Part shown: positions 20,061 through 29,953 of the stretch, piece by piece
How the letters are laid out: every line of letters starts with the position of its first letter
Position numbering within the stretch: the first letter of the stretch is position 1
Source of the DNA: Macrocybe gigantea
Lineage: Eukaryota; Basidiomycota; Agaricomycetes; Agaricales; Callistosporiaceae
DNA length: 64,000 bases
NCBI GenBank assembly: GCA_011319805.1
Contig: SJRY01000308.1
Location: forward strand, 149,501-213,500
Direction: 5' to 3'
Program-made: the position numbers and the translations under genes
Notes under the pieces: model-generated
Told to the model about the DNA's origin: nothing
Database searches by the model: none
Seen by the model: the letters and a program-made list of their open reading frames with translations, nothing else

Positions 20061-20099
20061 CCTGCGTCATGTGGAACCAGCTCCAGACACTTCTGAATG

Positions 20100-20205
20100 C
20101 AAACCTGAAGATGCCACCTCTAGGACTAGAACCCATGGCTTCGTGGATTGCCACATCCACAGAACTACCTGACTGCATTTACCACTATGCCAACCAGCCC
20201 CTATC
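20100..20205 (-). repeat. tRNA-like SINE head
   Basis: On the minus strand a tRNA-like A box (TGGCATAGTGGTAAATGC) is followed at normal spacing by a B box (GGGTTCTAGTCC). No closed acceptor stem is formed, so this is a decayed tRNA-derived promoter rather than a tRNA gene. It lies at the end of repeat copy a, much as a better tRNA-like sequence lies at the end of copy c. Confidence 0.45.
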
Positions 20206-20589
20206 CTATTGTGATGTACAGCTGTCTGTTGTAGAACTTCAATGGAATGCACAATATTGCACTGTTAAAACAGTTGCATCAGATGCAATGTAAAGCCTGC
20301 ATCTGGATTAATGGCCAGTTTCACACTACTCCAGAGGGTGCGGCTGAGACAATGGCTTGCATCAAGCCTATTGGCAGATTTATTAAATGGCTGAAGATTG
20401 GGTCCTCTGCCTGCCTCACTAACTCCAACTCAAACTTGAGACATGCTCTCAGGTCCCTTACAATGCTGGCTTCTGTAAGTGGCGACCCCTTGAGGTCGAG
20501 AAATCTCACCTCCTTATCAGATAGGCAGTGCTCATCACTCAAGTTCCCTCTCAAGGACTTGATGGACCTTAAACTACTAACCACTCTTT
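20206..20589. other. no recognisable gene
   Basis: Open frames occur on both strands but none shows a known motif. The stretch sits between a SINE-like head and the LINE RNase H relic and is probably LINE-derived. Confidence 0.4.
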
Positions 20590-21260
20590 CTCTCTATGGA
20601 TTATTTCACCGATACAAATAACCTGGGCAGGCATCTCATCAATCAATTTGCCAGTTGCTTTGAGATTCATAAGCTGCTTGACTGAGATGAGGACTCAGTC
20701 AAGGCGTATTGAGCATTGCTAGACCAGACACTCACCAAGTGCTCTGCCCAGCATGACTGCATCTATGTGAGTAGTGATGGCACCATGCTCATGAAAGTGC
20801 AAGGTGGCTTCCAAACAGTCTGTTTCTTTCTTGCATATTTATCGTGAGGGCAGACTAACTTCTGAAATTCATCAGCCAGTTGGTAGAGTGATGAGCAACA
20901 ATGCTGAGCTAATTGGATTGTGAATAGCAATCCAAAAGGCTATCACACAAGATAGAGTAAACTCTGTTGTGTGTTTTCTTGACTTGATGAATGCGATCAA
21001 TCGCATCATTGACTGTAATCCTCACTCTCTGCAGTCACACTCAATTGCACTCTTTGAATTACTGTGAACTTGGCTCTCTGAGTCTGAGTAGTGCCGGATT
21101 GAGTTCTGGCATGTCCCTTCCAGATGGAAGTGGGCAATACAGGTTGAGGCACATGAGCTTGCCCTGTTCTCTTGTACCCATGCCCGGGCCTCTTAGGCTC
21201 ATGCTCATTCATATTCACCTACTAGAGAACCATCCTCCAGTCTCTGAGGGCCAGCTGTAG
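20590..21260 (+). pseudogene. LINE RNase H relic
   Basis: This stop-riddled reading shows an RNase H domain: IYVSSDGTM near 20760 (first Asp), AELIGL near 20905, CFLDLMNAIN near 20975, then FWHVPSRWKW near 21105, which resembles the HVPSH-type tail of LINE RNase H. It is a diverged copy of the fragment at 1-285. Confidence 0.6.
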
Positions 21261-21510
21261 TCAATTTCATATAAAAAGTCCAAAAGGACCTATAACAGAA
21301 GCTATCGCAAAGCTTGTGATTTGCATATTGCTCAGCCAGCACTTTTGTTGCTACCCAAACTGCATGCAATTGTCCAAGTTACCCCAGACAATCCCCTGCT
21401 GCAGCACAGCAGTCACTTGCCACCTGAATCCAGAATGAAAGCACCTGCAGCCTTGTTAGATGTTAGGTACTTAATGAACCCAAGATGCACAAAGGCATTA
21501 TATTGGTATT
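21160..21510 (+). repeat. LINE 3' segment, inverted partner of 22935-23280
   Basis: This segment matches the reverse complement of 22935-23280 at roughly 75-80 percent by eye. Examples are AGAAGCTATCGCAAAGCTTG and AATGAAAGCACCTGCAGCC. It follows the RNase H relic and probably belongs to the LINE 3' region. The inverted second copy shows rearrangement of LINE pieces. Confidence 0.6.
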
Positions 21511-21539
21511 CAGTTGGTCTATGCCAATTATAGCACAGA

Positions 21540-22078
21540 GTCCTTAGGCTCTTATCCACAGGTGAAGTTTAGCCCCTCCCCTTGCAGGAAAGGCTTCTAT
21601 CCAGGTGGGTCTGCCAGATTAAGGCTATTGTCCAGCACTTTCACCCCAAGGCCATCTATGCCCAGGGGAACCCTTAACCTAGGACTCCTTACATGGGTCC
21701 AGTGTGCATCCAGCAGGCTTTACACTCTTCCTATTTGGTCTGCAGACACCCCCTTACCAGCGGCTGAGGCCTCCCCAAATTGGATGTGGACTCAGAGATG
21801 GTACTGTGTTACTCAGCTGTGGTCTGCTGGATTGAGGCTTTGTCTGACACTTGCACCCCAAGGCCATCTATACCAAGAGGAACCATTTAAGCCTGCCAAG
21901 TAGGTCAGCATGGACTTTCACCTACACACTGGGGTCCTCAGAGCCCTGTAGAACCCAAGAGCTTGCACTTTGGATTCAACTTAAGTGGTTATCTGGATGT
22001 ATTATCCCAGAGACTACCGACAGAGGAGTTAGGTCTCTCAAGCCAAGGACTGGAGACTGTCCAGCCTTGCTATAGATG
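21540..22078. repeat. dispersed repeat, copy b
   Basis: Partial copy of the 19254-20060 repeat, directly oriented, and joined on its right to the LINE RT fragment. It shares the Pro/Cys-rich segment near GTTTAGCCCCTCCCC and the AGAGGAGTTAGGTCTCT segment. Confidence 0.55.
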
Positions 22079-22079
22079 T

Positions 22080-22940
22080 ATGCAATATGAAACAACCAAG
22101 TTTGCTGTATTCAATCTGAAGCAGTTCAGTGGCATCAGGCAAAACTCTACTGAGGATGCTGGTATTTTTCTTACCCATATCATCCATCAAGGATGGATTA
22201 AGGGACTCGAAATGAGCATCATCACTTTTGATGTAGCTCAGTATGTCCCCTCACTTAACTATCATATGTTGGTAAGGATTCTTCACTATGGAGGCTTTGT
22301 GCATCAAGCATCAAAGTTCTTTGAATCATATCTTGTCAGGCGCAAGACTTCTTATGCCTGGCATAGTGCTGTCTCTCTGGAGTTCAATGCTGACGTTGGT
22401 GTTGGCCAGGGCTCTGCACTCTCTTCAGTCCTGTCTGTGCTCTACTTGGTGCCAGTGCTGAAACTATACCAGAAAGCTAGTGATATGCCAGTGATCATGT
22501 CATTTGTAGATAATAGATTGATCATTGCTCAATCCAAGTCTACTCCAGACAATGTTCTGAAACTGCAGAGGGCTTATGCATCAGTGCACAACCTCTTTAC
22601 CGACTTTAGGCTAGTTGTAGAATATAACAAGACCAAGCTATAGCATTTTTCACACAATAGTGCAGACCCTCATCCATCTATTGATTTGGAGTTTGCTCTG
22701 TTTACAGGCAACACTCCTTTGCAACCCAAGGATGTCTGGTGATACCTGGGTTTATGAAATTGGTGACAGAAAATGAGCTCTATGCTTGCTGCTGTCACAT
22801 CACATGTGGCCATGCTCCAATCAATGCATATCAGGTGCAGTTTAACTTTATCGAGAGTGATCAATGCTCTTGCAGATGAGGGCCTGAGGACTCTGTCCAT
22901 ATCATGACTCTGTGCTATAATTGGTGCAGACCAACTGAAC
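22080..22940 (+). pseudogene. LINE reverse transcriptase fragment
   Basis: The frame running to 22643 contains LINE RT motifs in order: NSTEDAGIFLTHIIHQGW, FDVAQYVPSLN, GVGQGSALSSVLSVLYL and then SFVDNRLI at the catalytic site, where FVDD is expected. The second catalytic Asp is therefore Asn. After a stop at 22643 the thumb region can still be followed (GNTPLQPKDVW). N- and C-terminal parts of ORF2 are missing. Confidence 0.75.
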
Positions 22941-23280
22941 ACTAATATGATGCCTTCATGCATCTTTGGTTCATTAAATACCTGACATCTAATAAGACAG
23001 CAGGTGCTTTTATTCCAAAGCCAGGTGGTAGGTGACTGCCACTCTGTAGCAAAGAATTGTCTGGGGCAACTTGGACCATCGTATGCACTTTGGCTAGCGA
23101 CAAAAGCACTGATTGAGCATTCTGCGAGTCGCAAGCTTTGCGATAGCTTCTGTTATAGATCCTTTTGAATCTTTTATGTGAAATTGACCACAGCTGGCCC
23201 TTCAGAGCTGGGGGACAGAGCCCGAGCAGGCAAGTACATACAAGCATAAGCCTGAGCAGCACAGACATGGGCACGAGAGA
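22935..23280 (-). repeat. LINE 3' segment, inverted partner of 21160-21510
   Basis: Reverse-complement match of 21160-21510. It lies tail-on to the RT fragment, so the LINE here is a mosaic of pieces in opposite orientation. Confidence 0.6.
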
Positions 23281-23432
23281 ACAGGATAGTGTATCCCTCT
23301 ATATATATCCCCTTAGTCTGCTCTCATCAGACTAGTTGTATTTATAGTAGATGCCTTCATATATTTATAAGTAGACTGCCAATGAGCACTACTATATAAA
23401 TTGTTGATTTTAAAAAAAAAAAAAAAAAAAAG
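23281..23432 (+). repeat. retroelement tail with poly(A)
   Basis: An AT-rich stretch ends in an uninterrupted run of about 20 A (about 23412-23431), the usual end of a retroposed LINE or SINE copy. Repeat copy c begins directly after it. Confidence 0.6.
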
Positions 23433-23835
23433 CCTCTGTCTTGCCATGTGCCCACCAGACTGGTCTCTGATATTACAGCACAGTCCTCCCATGACAGGTT
23501 CCCACAGGGGAAGCCCTTAGCTGAATAGGTCTGGATCTACTTCTGCCATTGGCATACTGCACTATGACTAACCACCATGGACCTCTACTTCAGGCAGCTC
23601 ACATGGTACTCTGTTGGCTCAAATGCCATCGGGTGGTTATCAGCCCAATTCCCAGTATGATCCCTTATCCTTTCAGCTCCTATGCTTTTAAATTGGAGAT
23701 CATATGCAAGCATGTGAGTTAGGGTCATGTGACAATTGACCCACATAGTGGGGTAGATCATGTGTATGATGTATAACTCAGCTTACATCATGTGCCAGCT
23801 GCTTAGTCACATGACCAAGTCACTGTTAAACAGAA
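23433..23835. repeat. dispersed repeat, copy c
   Basis: Directly oriented copy of about 19540-20010, sharing GGTTCCCACAGGGGAAGCCC and CTTAGTCACATGACCAAGTC. It runs straight into the tRNA-like sequence at 23841-23911. Confidence 0.6.
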
Positions 23836-23840
23836 AAGAT

Positions 23841-23911
23841 GTCCTGACTGGGGATTGAACTCAGGACCTCCTGGACATATACCAGTAGCTCTACCACTGA
23901 GCTATCAGGCC
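23841..23911 (-). tRNA. tRNA-like gene or SINE head, anticodon loop UAU with odd position 33
   Basis: The 71-nt minus-strand sequence folds as a tRNA. The acceptor GGCCTGA pairs with TCAGGAC at 6 of 7 positions. The D arm is GCTC/GAGC, the anticodon stem ACTGG/CCAGG pairs 4 of 5, and the T arm is CTGAG/CCCAG around TTCAATC. A and B boxes are good, and TTTT follows on the minus strand. The anticodon would be UAU (Ile), but position 33 is A rather than the near-universal U, there is no intron, and it is embedded in repeats. A tRNA-derived SINE or pseudogene is more likely than a working tRNA. Confidence 0.5.
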
Positions 23912-24240
23912 TGATGGATCAACTTAGAAGTTGTATTTACAACCACCTAATCCTATATACCTTCACCCCAAGACACTATTTGGTCTAGGTTCTTCGGTAT
24001 CTTTGACATTGGTGGAAACAACAATGTGCCTGAATACACACAATCTAACAGTCACCTCCCTTATGAGAACAACTATCACAAGTCCAGATTCGATTGCGCT
24101 CGCTAACACTGCTCATGTGATGAGCTGTGAGTTGGGCGGAGGCAGAGCATTAGCTCAGCCAGGTATGCAAAGTGAGAGCCGCTCACCCAATGACTACCCG
24201 TGGCTTGACACGAGCCGCAAGCCCAACCATCATGCTGTGT
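23912..24240. other. no recognisable feature
   Basis: A short spacer between the tRNA-like sequence and the DIRS element. No motif-bearing frame or clear terminal repeat of the DIRS element was found. Confidence 0.4.
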
Positions 24241-25548
24241 TCAGGTCTGCGCAATGTTCGTTAGGTGATGAGATGCCACCTGTTCAAAGGCTTGGATGTA
24301 GGCTTCATAGGCCAGAGATCTCCAGTATCTGGCGAGGCGCACTATTTCAGGGTCAACCTTCTGAGCAAGATAAAAGGAGGCGCCCCCAATGCGGAAGGAA
24401 TGCCCAAACAGGGAGCCAAAACCATGGCTTGACAGGATGGAATTGATGCGGAGTAAGGCCTTGGTCTTGACCATTGGCCGAATGCTACCTTTGCTGTCAG
24501 CCCATGAGAATAAAGGGTCATTGGGTCCTGCTGGCACAACTCTCGCAAGGTTGGTCAGGGCATCCAGGGGGCAAAGTCCCTGTTGGCATGTTAGAAAGAC
24601 ATTTTGAGTCTCTCCAGCGGCAGCAGTTTTAGCAGAAGGGAGGTCCAGGCGGGCATACTCCTGATGTTTTCGGTCCTTCCCAAAGAATGCATTCTGGCAT
24701 GTTAGATGTAGCTGCGTGCTGAAACTGGCTCGCGACTTCACTGACACCTTTCCAAAACGCATCATGCCCCAAAATGCACAGGCGGCCATGGCCCAGATGC
24801 AGGCATCGAAGCCTTGGTTGAGGTCCAGAGAGGCCATTAAGGCTGCTAGCATCGGGAGCGTGATTGGAGGCCGGATTGGCCACTTCCGCTGCCCTTGGAT
24901 GTTGTCAAGGCCACGAAGTGACCAGTTGATGCGCTTGTGGTCTGCAGAAGAGAGTGGCTCTGGCCAACCTTGTGCAATGTGCCAAGCTCGCACTGCGGAT
25001 AGATATTTTTTGACCACCCACATGGAAACTGGCTCGAAATGAGTCACTCTGGCCAGTGACGGGTCGATTACTTCTGGATCTGTTGATGCCCAAAGGCAGA
25101 AGAAATGAAGAATCACAAAGGAGGCTGGGAGGCGGTCAGCTTCAGGAATTGAGAAAAGGTCACAAAAAATGTGGAACTTGTGCAGTCTGGCACCATAACT
25201 AGCTGTGTCCCTTAGCGAAGACCAGGAGGCAATCTGTGCAATTCTCTGTACAGCTGGGTGTGTAATTGTGCTGGGAGGTGGTGAGTTAGTGCCTCGCCAC
25301 AGGAAGAGATGCTGGTTGGCTGGGCAGTCCGGGCGAAGAGCCGATGGATGCAGCTCGAGACGGGGCTCTCCTACAGTCTGGTGTCTGTGCATGCTGGATA
25401 CCATCATGGCCATGATCTTAGTCGGCCTACTAAGTGAGGTGGTAAGGGAATGTTGATTTGCCACGATGCTGATGGGAAGTTTCTGAGAAAGGCCAGGATG
25501 TCTCCCTGAGACAGGGCATCCGCAATGTTCTGATGCGTTGGCACCCAT
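24241..25548 (-). CDS. tyrosine recombinase of DIRS-like element
   Basis: The 435-residue open frame probably starts in practice a little inside, since its first part overlaps the RNase H frame at 25404-25548. From about residue 90 it has the helical SAM-like core-binding domain, then the catalytic domain. Residues matching the tyrosine recombinase set are Arg264 (MMRFGK), His383 and Arg386 (GHSFRIGG), Trp409 (in the His/Trp position) and Tyr417 (YEAYI) as nucleophile. All five are present, so this protein could still be active. Its job would be strand exchange between circular element DNA and the target. Confidence 0.85.
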   Translation of the reverse strand: MGANASEHCGCPVSGRHPGLSQKLPISIVANQHSLTTSLSRPTKIMAMMVSSMHRHQTVGEPRLELHPSALRPDCPANQHLFLWRGTNSPPPSTITHPAVQRIAQIASWSSLRDTASYGARLHKFHIFCDLFSIPEADRLPASFVILHFFCLWASTDPEVIDPSLARVTHFEPVSMWVVKKYLSAVRAWHIAQGWPEPLSSADHKRINWSLRGLDNIQGQRKWPIRPPITLPMLAALMASLDLNQGFDACIWAMAACAFWGMMRFGKVSVKSRASFSTQLHLTCQNAFFGKDRKHQEYARLDLPSAKTAAAGETQNVFLTCQQGLCPLDALTNLARVVPAGPNDPLFSWADSKGSIRPMVKTKALLRINSILSSHGFGSLFGHSFRIGGASFYLAQKVDPEIVRLARYWRSLAYEAYIQAFEQVASHHLTNIAQT

Positions 25549-26424
25549 AACGGCTCGAGATTGACTAGGAGCTGGGCTTGGAGGAGGTAGATGTGCTTGA
25601 GAATTTTGTTCGTCTCACAGCTGCACGATCGGCCTTTGGTGAGGACTGTCACCACCCCAGAATTGTCGGAATGGACTAGAAAGGCACCCGGCTTCAGAAC
25701 GCCAAGCCATAGGGCCATGCATAGGCCCAACTCGACAGCGACAGCCTCTGCTCAGCTGATGTCGAAGGTTTGCTTGGGGCCTACAGTGAAACCTGGGGCC
25801 CATGACTATACTGCCCAGGCTGAGCCGAGCACCACCCCCACACCAAAGGAGGTGCTGGCATCGCCCCACCAACCAATGTCGAATGGCACAGATGGTGTGA
25901 GGGGCCACGAGTTTGGCAGTGAGGCCAGGAGAAAACAGATCCAAGAGAGGTCAGCTAAGACCGCCGGCAAGGGGGTTAGCCTTGATCGGGTGGATGTAAA
26001 TGAGGATGAAAACCAGGAGATAGCACCCAAGAAAGGCCGTATCAGACAAAAGATACACGAGAGGTGGACTAACTTGCCGTGAAGGCTCGCGGCCTCTTTC
26101 ATACTTACGCAGGCCTCGGAAGCTAGCCAGCTGTCCAGGAGTTCCTTGACTCTGGCTACCTTCTCAGACAGTATTGATACCATTTTCTGATCGAGATCCC
26201 AGTCGAAGCCTATGTACCTTTGGATAGCAGCAAATGTCAAAGGATCCCCATGCCGTCGGAAAGGCATCGGCATTGATAAAGGAGTTGATAGAGGGAGTGG
26301 ATGCGTTGTTGTGGGGAAAGGACAAGTCTTGAATTAAACAGAAGCTGGAAGAGTGGGGCTTGGGAACCAGTCCAAGCGGCGACATTCGAAAAGGACCAAT
26401 TATAGCCTCGAGCTCGCTTGGCAC
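25404..26424 (-). pseudogene. DIRS RT fingers/thumb and RNase H, RT core deleted
   Basis: The segment starts with RT fingers (IGPFRMSPLGLVPKP, then LIQDLSFPHN). Right after AWGSFD, at about 26230-26240, it jumps to the thumb (RYIGFDWDLDQKM). Roughly 130 residues that should carry the catalytic palm are missing. RNase H follows in two frames: GWWGDAST near 25860, and SDNSGVVTVL and WVPTHQNIADALSQGD near 25520-25680. RT-RNase H linkage to a tyrosine recombinase is the DIRS signature. Confidence 0.8.
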
Positions 26425-28031
26425 ATAGGCATGAGAATAGCGGCCGGCCTGCTGTTCGGAGGATATGTAGGAGGAAATAAATGAAGAGTCCAGATGCGAG
26501 GAGGCATGGTTTGCAAAAAATTAGGGTATGTGGAATATGCTCATGAAAACCCACGTCGAAGCCTTCAGAGAGGCTGCGGACAATGTGCTGCCATGCACCA
26601 AACAAATTGTATTTATAGAGAGTGGTGGTAAGTACTTTTGGATCGAGGGGTGTGGCTACCCTACACGGATCGGCTTCCTTTGGCTGAGCTACAGTCGCCA
26701 GCTCCATGGGCAGTGTCTCCACATAAGGAGCAGGCATGGACGTTGAAGCAGGAGTCACTGAAGGAGCAGGTGGATTCCCTTGCCCACTTGAAGCAGAATT
26801 GTCATCCATCAGTAGACTGAAGTGCATGCTTGTTCTTCGCAGCTTTGGCAAGGGGGCTGTAGGAATGCCCATGGTGGTTTCCTCAGCACTGCAGGAGGCT
26901 GGGAGGCAATCGGCAAGTCCACACCAAAAGCAGTGAAACCGACCTGAGCGCTGCTTCTTCAGCGGCTTGGGCATAGCTGTACCACCGGGTGAGCGGGAGC
27001 ACTTAGGGGTTGGGGGAGAACTCCGTGCTGCGGACTGCAGGCGGGATGTGAGAATCAAGGTTAGGGCCTTCTCATCTAGGGTGCTCAGGTCATGCTCAGG
27101 CTGCATCGCAACAAGTTCCTGCTGCTGGATGTTGTAGGCTACAACCACAGGCCACTCATGACGTTGGGCCAGGTCTCGCATGATCTTGTGGTGTGCTCGC
27201 AGGGCATTCACCCGCTCCAGGCCGTGGTGGTGTTCTGTATGGTTCTTGGCCAGTTCAGATGCAGCAGTCCACCGCAGGAAGGAGATGGATTCCTCTCCTT
27301 TGCAGTCGATTCCCCAGGCTGTGAGGCCACCTTGGGCATTGATGAAGAATTCCTCATCGCCCTGGGCAAGCTGGGCCCAGGAGCCCAGAGCGAGGGCTGA
27401 GTAAGGAACGTAGCAAAAGTTCCTGAAGAGGTCGTCGATCTTCGGTGATACAACTGTGGAACAAAGAGGCCAGTCAGAGCCTGCAAATTGTTCACAGTTA
27501 CGGAATGACACTGTCTGTGGCACCGTATCGGCCAAGAATTCCAAACGAGAAATTGGCTGAATGCATGGCACCATGGCGCATGTGTGTGCATGGACCCTCC
27601 TTCACACCCCTGTAAGGCATGCTGCGGGTCCGCTGCGAAGGCAGCGACAAGTGCCTGACATGTGTGAAACAAAAAAAAGGGGGGGGGAACTTACAGAGCT
27701 CAAGGGCATTGGCCTTGAACCCGCGCACGATGGGCGGCAATGCAGGCTTCTTGGCCATGTCTTTGGCACTGTCGTCCAGCTGCACATTGGCTGAGAAAAG
27801 GCGTATGTCTGGCTGTGCCACCTGTGTCTCTGGTGGATCCAGCGTTGGCTCTGGGTCGCAGTCACGTGAGGGAACGCCTCCAGGTGGTGCGTCGCTTTCT
27901 TGCTGAATGGGGTCAGCAGCATTGCCTGCAGGGGCCATACCGGTGCTGGGAGCTGGAGCTTGTGTCACTGGTGGGGTCAGCACTGGACCCACTGACAGGG
28001 CTCCCAAGTCTAGGCCGAGGTGAGCGTGCAT
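26425..28031 (-). pseudogene. DIRS Gag-like protein
   Basis: A long minus-strand frame (27574-26237) holds the body of a Gag typical of fungal DIRS elements. It has a tract near EFFINAQGGLTAWGID, a helical region with YNIQQQELVAM, a Cys cluster (CFWCGLADCLPASC) and a Pro/Ser-rich tail leading into RT. Upstream, an N-terminal Pro-rich part starts at 28031 (MHAHLGLDLG) and is joined through at least one apparent intron: donor GTAAGT at about 27693 and an acceptor near 27660, with a C/T-run between. The exact splice pattern is unsure. Confidence 0.6.
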
Positions 28032-28297
28032 GATGACGAATAATTCGAGGTAGGGAGCAGTATACGACGAGGCAATTACTATGGTACTGTGATGTGGATG
28101 GCAAAGATGGTGGAGAAAATTTCGTTCATGCCATCCATATGAGGAAGGGTGTGTCACGTGCTCACTCATCTGGATGCTCGATTCTGCTTCCTTCATCTGT
28201 GGAATCTGTGCTCAACACTGCTGCGGCCGGTAGATAGAACCGTGGGAGAAAGCTACTAAGATCCACTTCCACTTTATTTCTAAATTTTTCAAGAATA
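28032..28297. other. no recognisable feature
   Basis: A short spacer between the DIRS 5' side and the left inverted repeat. It could contain the DIRS terminal repeat, which I cannot identify. Confidence 0.35.
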
Positions 28298-28450
28298 TCA
28301 ACCTGAGGTCTATAATAGCTTAAACTGGTAGAAATACATACAGGCAATATCACCTTTCTTCAAGTTTTTTCTGCATAAAAAAGGTGATATTGATTAATGG
28401 CTAGTAATGTGCAATCAGTATTTAATGCTGAAAATAGATATGCCACAGGA

Positions 28451-28663
28451 TTATATCTTAGTTTTATTGAAGTGGAAAATAAATAAATAAAGGTATCCCC
28501 TGTCCCTGTGAAAAATAAAATAAAATAAATAAATGATTTTTCGCTGTGAAAGAGCCAAGGAAAAACTGATCATATCTCTCATCACGTTGATGCCAGGTGC
28601 AATGAGCGCGTCCCAAGTGAGATGATAAGCATCATATTCAGCAACGCAGCCATAGTAGTCCAT
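28451..28663 (-). CDS. conserved outward frame in left inverted repeat
   Basis: A 70-residue minus-strand frame contains AEYDAYHLTWDALIAPGIN and SLALSQRKII, then runs into the AT-rich repeat end. The right repeat (63550-63810) encodes nearly the same peptide, AEYDAYRLAWDMLIAPGID. The differences keep the amino-acid character, which argues for former or present coding. Function unknown; probably only one exon of a gene. Confidence 0.4.
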   Translation of the reverse strand: MDYYGCVAEYDAYHLTWDALIAPGINVMRDMISFSLALSQRKIIYLFYFIFHRDRGYLYLFIFHFNKTKI

Positions 28664-28782
28664 GAGTTAGTCGTGACATGCGCATGGTGTCACGACAACA
28701 GAGAAGCTTTTGAGCTTAATTTCGCAGTGCAAGAATCGTTGCTCATCACGTTCTGCTAACAGCAAACGTGCACTCTTAAAAT

Positions 28783-29100
28783 ATGCACATCTTCTCCTTC
28801 AACGCAATTCCAGAGCACCAGCTTGATACACTTCGCGAAAGGGTGAAGCAGGTGGTGAACGAGCATGAACAAAAAATTCTCGACCACTTCAAGGGGTCAA
28901 GCATCGACTGGGTTGTCATGTAAGTACATTTACTGGTCTGGAAGCACAAATATAGTAGACCTATTTACCTTGAAGGGGTGGACTCCACGTTTCCGATGAA
29001 CGTGAATTGCATTGGACAGTGCGAGGGTTCGTCAAAGGTCGTGCATATGGAACATTGCATGTTTATCCTGCACGGAATGGCGCAGATTGGTTTCCTAATA
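28783..29100 (+). CDS. small conserved two-exon gene in left inverted repeat
   Basis: Exon 1 (28783-28919) encodes MHIFSFNAIPEHQLDTLRER and continues to SSIDWVV, then a GTAAGT donor. The right repeat has a 137-nt exon of exactly the same length (63387-63251) that starts MGIICFDVIPEVQHDTLHER and ends with SDVDWVV, also followed by GTAAGT. An AG conserved in both (GGACAG before TGCGAGG) could be the acceptor and would give a protein of about 50-70 residues. No domain is recognised. Confidence 0.45.
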
Positions 29101-29290
29101 GAGGGAAAAAATGGAGAGGGAGGGGTAGATGGGCTCGTGTGATGGACATTAACAAAATGTGTCATGAGCTGTAAAATTGCGACTGTGAATGGGATACACA
29201 CTGTAACATCATTTGCGGAATTGCACATCACAAGTCTTGATTTCTCGCCTTTCGAGCTTTGCCTTTTAATTTGGAATATCGCGCGACATA

Positions 29291-29953
29291 CAGAGATAGT
29301 GTCTTCCCTTCGTCCCCTCTGGATTATGACTGTGAGCCATCGTGCAATGAATTTGGTTATGTGCGACAGCTATTAGCTATGCACAAGTAGTGTGTTATGG
29401 TTGCATCACTGTAGCATTGAATACATACATGCCAGGTAGCGATATCAAAACTGCAACTCGAGTCCTCAGATCTGCCCAGCATCATGTTGTCACCACAGAT
29501 AGAGACGTAGTCCCGCAGAACAAGCACTTCAGTGAGTTCGTGCATGACGATGACTGCGTCGCGATCACCGACAGCTGGTGGCAGACTAGGGAGACATGTC
29601 TTGCTCATACAGATTCCACGTGATATATGTGATCCTAGGAAATGAGCACATAATTTAAAGCGACATATTAGACCCACCAGAAGGGCTTCGACATGGCAAA
29701 ATGTTGGTGAGTCCTTTGGCACGCAGAACCATTAAGGGAGGTCGAATTTTGGCACAGAAGGTGGCCCGTCCTCGCCTCATTAACTGCCGCAATTGCTGGT
29801 GCACAATGACTTCATTGTGCAATGGTACCACAAATGCACCGAAGGCTTGGGAGCTGCAAAAAGTTGAAGTGAACACATGAAGTGCACCAAGATGACGATG
29901 ATCAAGGGCAGGCATGAGCGACGCATTCCTTCCAAAAGAAGCAGATGTGAAGC
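29291..29953. other. no recognisable gene
   Basis: Open frames exist on both strands but without recognisable motifs or consistent splice sites. Confidence 0.35.

Larger units (their letters stand above)
24241..28031 (-). mobile_element. DIRS-like tyrosine-recombinase retrotransposon
   Basis: Reading right to left the order is Gag (28031 to about 26440), RT fingers, RT thumb plus RNase H, and tyrosine recombinase (to 24241). This is the gene order of DIRS-type elements, which integrate through a circular DNA and a recombinase rather than a DDE integrase. I could not find its split or inverted terminal repeats. The RT palm is deleted, so this copy is non-autonomous or dead. Confidence 0.8.
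28298..29290 (+). repeat. left ~1-kb inverted repeat (partner 62880-63963)
   Basis: This segment matches the reverse complement of 62880-63963. The outer ~200 bp (from CAACCTGAGGTCTATAATAG inward) looks identical by eye. The inner part is only about 70-75 percent alike with small indels. A 13-bp stem hairpin, CAATATCACCTTT with AAAAGGTGATATTG, lies at about 28346-28393 in both copies. Each copy carries an outward and an inward reading frame (see separate entries). Confidence 0.85.

Noticed and set aside
21963..22079. N-terminal extension of the LINE RT frame (MHFGFNLSGYLDVLSQR)
   Set aside because: This part is read from dispersed repeat copy b, which also occurs without RT at 19254.
23841..23911. 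Functional tRNA-Ile(UAU)
   Set aside because: Position 33 is A, no intron is present, two stem mismatches occur, and the sequence ends a dispersed repeat; SINE origin is more likely.
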